Source: DATFRY01 sp035489015
GTDB taxonomy: Bacteria; Myxococcota_A; Polyangia; Haliangiales; Haliangiaceae
Direction of reading: 5' to 3'
Length of the DNA: 64,000 nt
Assembly (NCBI GenBank): GCA_035489015.1
Contig: DATHKR010000129.1
Coordinates: 1 to 64,000 of the forward strand
Under the pieces are notes generated by a model. It had not been told where the DNA came from, made no database searches, and worked only from the letters and a program-made list of their open reading frames with translations. Below, one piece after another: positions 57,259 through 64,000 of this stretch. Position numbers and translations under genes: made by a program. The number at the start of each line of letters is the position of its first letter. The stretch's first letter is position 1.

Positions 57259-58487
57259 TAGCTCCTCGTCAAGGTGAGCTCGGCCTGGTTCACATCGCGG
57301 CCGAACAGGCGGAAGCTGCGCGCGACCGCGGCCACGTTCCACTGATCGGTCAGGCGCTGGCTGTACTGCAGGGAGGCCACGTACTCGTTGGGGCGATCGG
57401 CGTCGGCGATGAAGAGGAGCAGGATGTCGCGCCCCTTCACGTCGTTGAAGAAGTGGCGATAGCCGACCAGCACGTCGCGCTGGAACGGATCGAGCTGGGC
57501 GCGGATGGCCTTGCCCTGGTTGATCGCCTCGCCCTCCGCGATGACCGTGGCCTGATGTCCCGCGGCGGTGGTCCAGGTGTACTCGACGCCGGCGGCGATC
57601 ACCTCGTGGTTGCGCTGCGGGGTCACCAGCGGCGCCTCGGTCAGGTCGGGCGCGCGAAACGTCCGCATCGCCGCCTCCAGCTTGACCAGCAGGCCGCCGA
57701 ACACCTGCACGTAGCTGACGCCAGCCTGGGTGACGGTGTGAAAGGTCGGGCGCACGGTCCGGGTCTCCGGATCGAAGGTGAACGTCGGCTGGTTGCGATC
57801 GCTGTGGTCGACCAGGTGGACGGAGACGTCGGCCGGCCCCACCGTCTGGACCAGGCGCAGCGCGCCCTGGTGGGCGAACAGGTCGTCCGACGGTGAGCCG
57901 TCGCGGTTGATCCACAGCGTGTCGCCGAGCTCGACCCCGGCGGGAAGGAAGGTCAGCCGCGAGCTGGACGGAAGCACATTGGGCTCGGGCCGGATGGGCA
58001 TGTAATAGGCGCTGAGCGAGCCCTGGAGGAACCGCAGCTGGAGCTCGACCATCGGCTCGCCGTACTTCTCCGGGTTGGCCAGATCGCTGTCGAAGTTGCG
58101 GCTGTTCATGATGTCGCTCGGGTGGAACGCCTCGGTGGTGCTCCAGTTCAGCACCTGCGATCCGACCGTCAGGTTGAGCGGGCCGATGGCGTAGGCCACG
58201 TTGGCCTCTTCCAGGTCGAAGACGTTGCGGGTGTCGTCGAGCGCGTCGAGGCGGGCGAAGCCGCGAAACCCGAGCCTGAGCGGGCTCGACCGATACTTCA
58301 CCTCGAGCCGGGTGGTGAGAGAGATCCCGACGTCCTCGGTGTCGTCGTCGTCGTCCGGCTCGAACACCCGGCTCGAGAGCGCGACCGAGCCGCCGCTCAG
58401 CGTGTCCGCCGCGCCGGTGCGAGCCAGGAGAAAGAGCGGCGCGACCAGGACAATGCGCGGCAGTCGGACTCGTCTCCTGCCGCTCAC
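57255..58487 (-). CDS. Large outer-membrane porin-like barrel
   Basis: 410 aa from GTG at 58487 with GGAG upstream. Signal peptide (IVLVAPLFLLARTGAADT), Asp cluster, then many amphipathic strands (LEVKYRSSPLRLGFRGFARL; EYVASLQYSQRLTDQWNVAA) ending LTLTRSY. Its layout recalls the DUF1302-type barrels that accompany MMPL/LolA-like export systems, but assignment is tentative. It overlaps the following barrel gene. Confidence 0.72.
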   Translation of the reverse strand: MSGRRRVRLPRIVLVAPLFLLARTGAADTLSGGSVALSSRVFEPDDDDDTEDVGISLTTRLEVKYRSSPLRLGFRGFARLDALDDTRNVFDLEEANVAYAIGPLNLTVGSQVLNWSTTEAFHPSDIMNSRNFDSDLANPEKYGEPMVELQLRFLQGSLSAYYMPIRPEPNVLPSSSRLTFLPAGVELGDTLWINRDGSPSDDLFAHQGALRLVQTVGPADVSVHLVDHSDRNQPTFTFDPETRTVRPTFHTVTQAGVSYVQVFGGLLVKLEAAMRTFRAPDLTEAPLVTPQRNHEVIAAGVEYTWTTAAGHQATVIAEGEAINQGKAIRAQLDPFQRDVLVGYRHFFNDVKGRDILLLFIADADRPNEYVASLQYSQRLTDQWNVAAVARSFRLFGRDVNQAELTLTRSY

Positions 58488-58761
58488 AGCGCTCCGGAGT
58501 CTCGGCGAGCGCGCTCGGCGATGTCAAGGCGCGGCCGGTGCGGCCGGATCCGCGGACGGGAACCATGTTCTCGCCGATCGCGCCGGCGCCGGAGACGCCT
58601 CCGTCGCCGCTGGCTGCTCCACCGATCCGGTCCGTCCTCGTCGAGCGCGACAGATGGTGGTCCGCGGAACAACGAGGAGGAGTGAATGTGGGCGACCGCT
58701 TACCCGCGTGATGACTGCAGCTTCCGCGCGGACTCGAACTGTGTGCTCGGACATGTCCGCG
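58488..58761. other. Intergenic region before ompA
   Basis: No gene seen in about 270 bp upstream of the ompA promoter. The frames read here are Arg-rich and lack start signals. Confidence 0.5.
58748..58759. promoter_or_regulatory. Perfect 12-bp palindrome upstream of ompA -35
   Basis: CGGACATGTCCG ends two bases before the -35 hexamer, ideal for an operator of a dimeric regulator. Confidence 0.5.
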
Positions 58762-58791
58762 TTGACGGGAGTTTCAAGGGGCGCCTATACT
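58762..58791 (+). promoter_or_regulatory. Promoter of the ompA-family gene
   Basis: TTGACG (58762-58767), 18-bp spacer, TATACT (58786-58791), with about 25 nt leader containing AAGGAG. The strongest sigma70-like promoter read in this window. Confidence 0.65.
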
Positions 58792-58820
58792 TTGCGGGTC
58801 TTGTATCCAAGGAGTTAGGC

Positions 58821-59579
58821 ATGTTGCGCGTTGTCCTCGCTGTCATCGCTGCTGTTCTGGTGGTCTGGGCACGCCCCACGCCGACCGAGGCATGTGGAGT
58901 CAAGGTGAGCGTCAGAGCCCCGGGCGCCAAGCGCGTGCTCGTCGCCCGCCGCGCGGCTCCGACCCCGCGGCGCACGCTGGTCGCTCGTCGCCCGATCCGG
59001 GTGGGCCCGGTGACGCGCGATGCGGCGAGCTCGGGCGAATCGCGCCGCGCGCCGATCGCCTCCGCGACGGGTGATGCCACCGCGTCGACGCCGCCCGCCG
59101 AGAGCACCCCGGCGACGCCGCCGGCCGACGAGGCCGCGACCCCCGCCACCGAGGCCCCCGATCGGGTGGCGATGGCCGACACCAAGGCCGAGACCACGCC
59201 GGCGCCGGAGCCAGAGCCGGAGCCCCGCGTCGCCCCGTCGGGCAGGTCGACGAAGTTCAGCGAGGAAGTCTTCTTCCGCAGCAGCTCGGCGGAGGTAAAC
59301 GGCATCTTCCGCACCAGGCTGATCAAGCGCGCCCGCTGGCTTCAGCGCCACCGCGGTACGCGAGTCATGATCGAGGGGCACACCAGCACCACCGGCGCGG
59401 CGGTGCCGAACCAGATCCTGAGCGAGGCGCGCGCGCGCTCGGTCAAGGAGTTCCTGGTCGACCACGGCGTCGATGAGTCCCGCATCGAGACGGTGGGGCG
59501 CGGCATGGACGACCCGGCCTACCAGCCGGGCAACCGCGCCAAGAACCGCCGCGTCGTCATCAAGTCGCGCCGCCGCTGA
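58821..59579 (+). CDS. OmpA-family peptidoglycan-associated protein
   Basis: 252 aa from ATG at 58821 behind AAGGAG. Signal peptide (VVLAVIAAVLVVWARP), a basic segment rich in Arg/Ala, a Pro/Ala/Glu linker, then the C-terminal OmpA domain (EVFFRSSSAEVNGIFRTRLI; IEGHTSTTGAA; LSEARARSVKEFLVDHGV; GNRAKNRRVVI). The Asp of the usual GHTD motif is Thr-Ser here, but Arg and Asn of NxxxR are kept, so peptidoglycan binding is likely. Not an integral barrel. Confidence 0.88.
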   Translation: MLRVVLAVIAAVLVVWARPTPTEACGVKVSVRAPGAKRVLVARRAAPTPRRTLVARRPIRVGPVTRDAASSGESRRAPIASATGDATASTPPAESTPATPPADEAATPATEAPDRVAMADTKAETTPAPEPEPEPRVAPSGRSTKFSEEVFFRSSSAEVNGIFRTRLIKRARWLQRHRGTRVMIEGHTSTTGAAVPNQILSEARARSVKEFLVDHGVDESRIETVGRGMDDPAYQPGNRAKNRRVVIKSRRR

Positions 59580-59592
59580 GGCGTTCGCCCGC

Positions 59593-59619
59593 GCCGGCGG
59601 GGGCATCCCCTCCGCCGGC
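59593..59619. terminator. Hairpin between ompA and the convergent MFS gene
   Basis: 8-bp stem GCCGGCGG/CCGCCGGC with an inner GGG/CCC pairing. No T-tract; candidate bidirectional transcription barrier. Confidence 0.45.
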
Positions 59620-59643
59620 TGCGCGGTCCCGCGCGGATCGCGC

Positions 59644-60963
59644 TCAGGTCGCGGCCGGCTCGGCGTTGGCCGCGCGCGCCGCGCGCCGGCCCTCGTTCAC
59701 GTCGACGAAGGCCAGGATCGCGCCGCCGACCAGGAAGAAGCCGACCACCGAGAGGATGCCGTTGCGGCTCGATCCGGTCAGGGCCTGGATGCCGACGAAC
59801 ACGAGCGGGCCGAAGATGCCGGCGAACTTCTCGAACACGCCGAACAGCGCGAACATCTCCGACGAGCGCGCCCGCGGGATCATGGTGGAGAACAGCGAGC
59901 GGCTGAGCGCCTGCACGCCGCCCTGAACCATGCCGACCAGCACCGCGAGCAAGTAGAAGTGGAGCGCGCTGGTCATGAAGTACCCGAGGGTGGCGACCGC
60001 GCAGTAGACGACCAGGCCAGCGTAGATCGACGCCTTGGTGCCGAGCCGGTCGGCCAGCTGCCCGAACAGGAACGTGAACGGGATGCCGATGAACTGGGTG
60101 ATCAGCACCGCCGTGATCATGTGCGGCGTGGATAGCCCCAGCTCGGCGCCGTAGATGACGGCCATCTTGATGATGGTGCCCACCCCGTCGTTGTAGATGA
60201 GGAAGGCGACCAGGAGCACGGTGGCGTGGCGGAAGCGGCGCAGCTCGCGGAACGTGGCGCCGAGGCCGGCAAACGAGGCGCCGATCAGGCGCAGGCCGCG
60301 CGGGCGCTCGCGGTCGAGGGTGAGCGGCGGCTCGGATACGACCCGGAACAGCGGGATCGAGAACACCAGCCACCAGACCGCGACCAGCGCGAACCCGACC
60401 CGGCTGGCGGCTGCCCCGTCGGCCAGGCCGAACAGGGCCGGTTTCAGGGTGAGCGGCAGCAGTAACGCGAGCACCACGCCGCCGCCTAGGTAGCCGAGCG
60501 CGTAGCCGGCGGTCGACACCCGGTCGACCTCGTCCTCGCGGGCGACGTGGGGAAGCAGCGAGTCGTAGAAGACGAAGCTGCCGGTGGCGCCGATCTGACC
60601 CAGTCCGAAAAGGACGAGGGCCAGGGTGATGTCGCCGCGCCCGGTGAACGCCAGCGCCGCGGTCGCGGCCACGCCGAGCAACATGAACGCGGCCAGGAAG
60701 CGCTTCTTCACCGGCGCGTGATCGGCGAACGCGCCGAGGATGGGCGAGAGCAGCGCGATCGCCGCCAGCGAGATCGAGCTGGCCCACCCGAACCAGCGCG
60801 TGGCGGTCGCCTCGACCATGTCGGCGGCGACCATCCGGGCGAAGAAGATCGGGAACACCGCCGTGATGACGACGGTGATGAAGGCCGAGTTGGCCAGATC
60901 GTAGCAGGCCCACGCCCGCAGCTCCGGCCGGTGGAGCGCGAGCCGCTCGATCAGCTTCGCCAT
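59644..60963 (-). CDS. MFS transporter, UMF1/Atg22-like family
   Basis: 439 aa with about twelve membrane helices. The N-terminal ACYDLANSAFITVVITAVFP and PILGAFADH are hallmarks of the UMF1 (YxiO/Atg22-like) family, which includes putative amino-acid effluxers. Substrate unknown. Single gene, convergent with ompA and followed upstream on the same strand by the HD-GYP regulator gene. Confidence 0.88.
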   Translation of the reverse strand: MAKLIERLALHRPELRAWACYDLANSAFITVVITAVFPIFFARMVAADMVEATATRWFGWASSISLAAIALLSPILGAFADHAPVKKRFLAAFMLLGVAATAALAFTGRGDITLALVLFGLGQIGATGSFVFYDSLLPHVAREDEVDRVSTAGYALGYLGGGVVLALLLPLTLKPALFGLADGAAASRVGFALVAVWWLVFSIPLFRVVSEPPLTLDRERPRGLRLIGASFAGLGATFRELRRFRHATVLLVAFLIYNDGVGTIIKMAVIYGAELGLSTPHMITAVLITQFIGIPFTFLFGQLADRLGTKASIYAGLVVYCAVATLGYFMTSALHFYLLAVLVGMVQGGVQALSRSLFSTMIPRARSSEMFALFGVFEKFAGIFGPLVFVGIQALTGSSRNGILSVVGFFLVGGAILAFVDVNEGRRAARAANAEPAAT

Positions 60964-61001
60964 CGCGGCAGCGTATCACCGCCCCGCGCCCGCGCTGGCC
61001 G

Positions 61002-62638
<1,637 letters not shown>

Positions 62639-62642
<4 letters not shown>

Positions 62643-64000
62643 GATTTGCCGCGTGGGTCCAAGGATACCGTCTTGAGCTCGCCGCTCACCTCGCGGAACC
62701 ACCCGAAGAAGATGAGCAGCTTCTCCTTTCGCTCGGGGGGGAGATAGTCGAAGTTGCCGCCCCGGTCGGAAATCTCCCAGAAATCCTTCGATTGGACCTC
62801 CATCAGCTCGTCGCGAATCGACGCCAGCCGCTCCGCCTCCTCCTCGCGCATGTCGTCCCAGACCTTCCGCGCCATCGGCTCGGCCCCGACCAGGAGGTAG
62901 TAGGTGGCCAGCTTGAGCTGCGCCTTGCGGACTCCGCGCAGGCTGGCCTCCTGGACCGCCCCCTCCGACGTCTTGGGGTCGACCTCCAGGAAGACGTCGA
63001 GCAGCGCGGCCTCGACCCCGGCCCGGGCCTGGTGGGCGACCTCGCACAGCGCGCCCAGGTCGTAGGCCACCGTCTCGGTCACGAAGGCCAGGCGCCGCTG
63101 GTAGCTGACGTGGCCGTAGTACTTGATGTGCTCGGCGATGCCGAGCGCGGTGGCGCCGTCGCCGGACAGCAGCACCGACTCGGCCATGATCCGGTACTGG
63201 TTGAGGATGGTGTACGCGGTGCGGATGTCGTTCTGGTTGAGCGTGGCGCGCAGGAACGTGTTGAAGAACTTGATCGCCAGGTGCAGCGCCTCCGGCTGGC
63301 TGCGGGCCAGCGCGCGCTCCGCCAGCTGCCGCGTGTTGATGGCGATGACGTAGTTGATGTCGCGCATCGTGCCGAGCGCCTCGGTGTAGATCGACTGGTA
63401 CTGGCGCAGCACCTTGAACTCGAACCAGGTGTGAGCCCGCTCCAGCTCCGAGACCGAGTCGGCCGCCATCGACGCGAAGTCCGGGTTGCCGCGGATGGCC
63501 GGGCCCAGCGCGAACCAGGCCGGCTTCTGCGCCGACTTGGCGTCGAGGTAGGCCAGGGCCAGGTCGCGCAGCGAGTCGACGCAGGCGGTGGCGATGATCT
63601 TGTCCTTCTGGTTGACCGAGTTGATCGCGATGTCGGTCAGCTGCTCGGTGAGCAGCATGCTCTGCTCCTGCCGCTCGCCGGCGGTGTGCTGGCCGGCGCC
63701 GGTCGCGCTCTGCTGGGCGTCGCGCTGGATCCGGCCGACCACGTTCTGCGGCGACAGGAAGCGGAACACGAACGCGAAGTAGGGCCCCATCAGCAGGAAG
63801 CCGAGCGTGGCCACGAACAGCATGGCGATGAGGCTCACCCGCGGCACCCAGTGGGTGTTGACCGCGAACGCGGTCCAGAACCCCATGACGCAGCCGACGA
63901 TGTAGAGCGAGAACACCGCCCGGTTGGAGCGGGTGCGGAAGAACATCTCGGTGATGGCCGGGGTGTAGCGGGTGGCGGCCAGCTGCACCACGATCGACAC
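62639..64000 (-). CDS. DUF2254-like membrane protein (5' end beyond the window)
   Basis: At least 453 aa; it runs off the right edge, so the start is not seen. The visible N-terminal part (VVQLAATRYTPAITEMFFRT, RAVFSLYIVGCVMGFWTAFA, VSLIAMLFVATLGFLLMG) matches DUF2254-type integral membrane proteins, followed by a long soluble helical region. The gene precedes and overlaps the response regulator, implying a membrane sensor or partner in the same signalling unit. Confidence 0.75.

Overview
This is a GC-rich window from what is most likely a predatory or social bacterium of the Myxococcota (former delta-Proteobacteria). That placement is inferred from the extreme GC3 bias, at least eleven small lipoproteins with Asp/Gly-rich tethers, a PilZ/PEGA protein, a response-regulator HD-GYP protein, two-component-propeller signalling and an Fo-only ATP synthase cluster. 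No marker gene allows a firmer assignment.

Layout. 0-5 kb: a lipoprotein with two defensin-spaced Cys domains, a divergent SDR/TetR pair, a small unknown gene partly duplicated beside tRNA-Gly(GCC) around an AT-richer insert, and an EF-hand protein. 5-19 kb: core metabolism, with glmS, moaC, trxB, a cNMP-binding protein, the Fo genes atpZ/I/B/E, hemL, gyrA and a YyaL-type thioredoxin-domain protein.

20-46 kb: an accessory locus that reads as an undescribed biosynthetic gene cluster. One arm (plus strand, 39.0-45.0 kb) holds an outer-membrane barrel, a lipoprotein, a flavoprotein monooxygenase, an acyl-CoA-dehydrogenase-like enzyme, a stand-alone prolyl-type adenylation enzyme and a carrier protein. 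The last three are the classical set that makes pyrrole-2-carboxyl-S-carrier protein from proline. The other arm (minus strand, 34.5-25.0 kb) holds a sensor/SpoIIE phosphatase, a PltA-like flavin halogenase, an enolase-superfamily enzyme, an MMPL/RND exporter and a DUF1116 protein. Next to it lie phosphosulfolactate synthase (ComA), phosphosulfolactate phosphatase (ComB), a gamma-glutamyltransferase and an ATP-grasp ligase. A second DUF1116 paralogue closes the right edge. The set suggests a halogenated pyrrole combined with, or made beside, a C3 sulfonate (3-sulfolactate). No thioesterase, condensation domain or ketosynthase was found, so release and assembly must use something else.

46-64 kb: two paralogous secreted lipases around a DUF1993 gene, a LolA-like lipoprotein-sorting protein, an NTF2-like lipoprotein, the PilZ/PEGA protein, a TPR protein, two heme-oxygenase-like (HDO) candidates facing each other, two outer-membrane barrels, an OmpA protein, a UMF1/MFS transporter, and a response regulator/HD-GYP gene overlapping a DUF2254 gene that runs off the right edge.

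Several promoters could be read by eye. A group of five shares a TTGA-type -35, an 18-bp spacer and usually a TAnnCT-like -10. They sit in front of the sensor gene of the biosynthetic locus, both lipases, the PilZ/PEGA gene and ompA.
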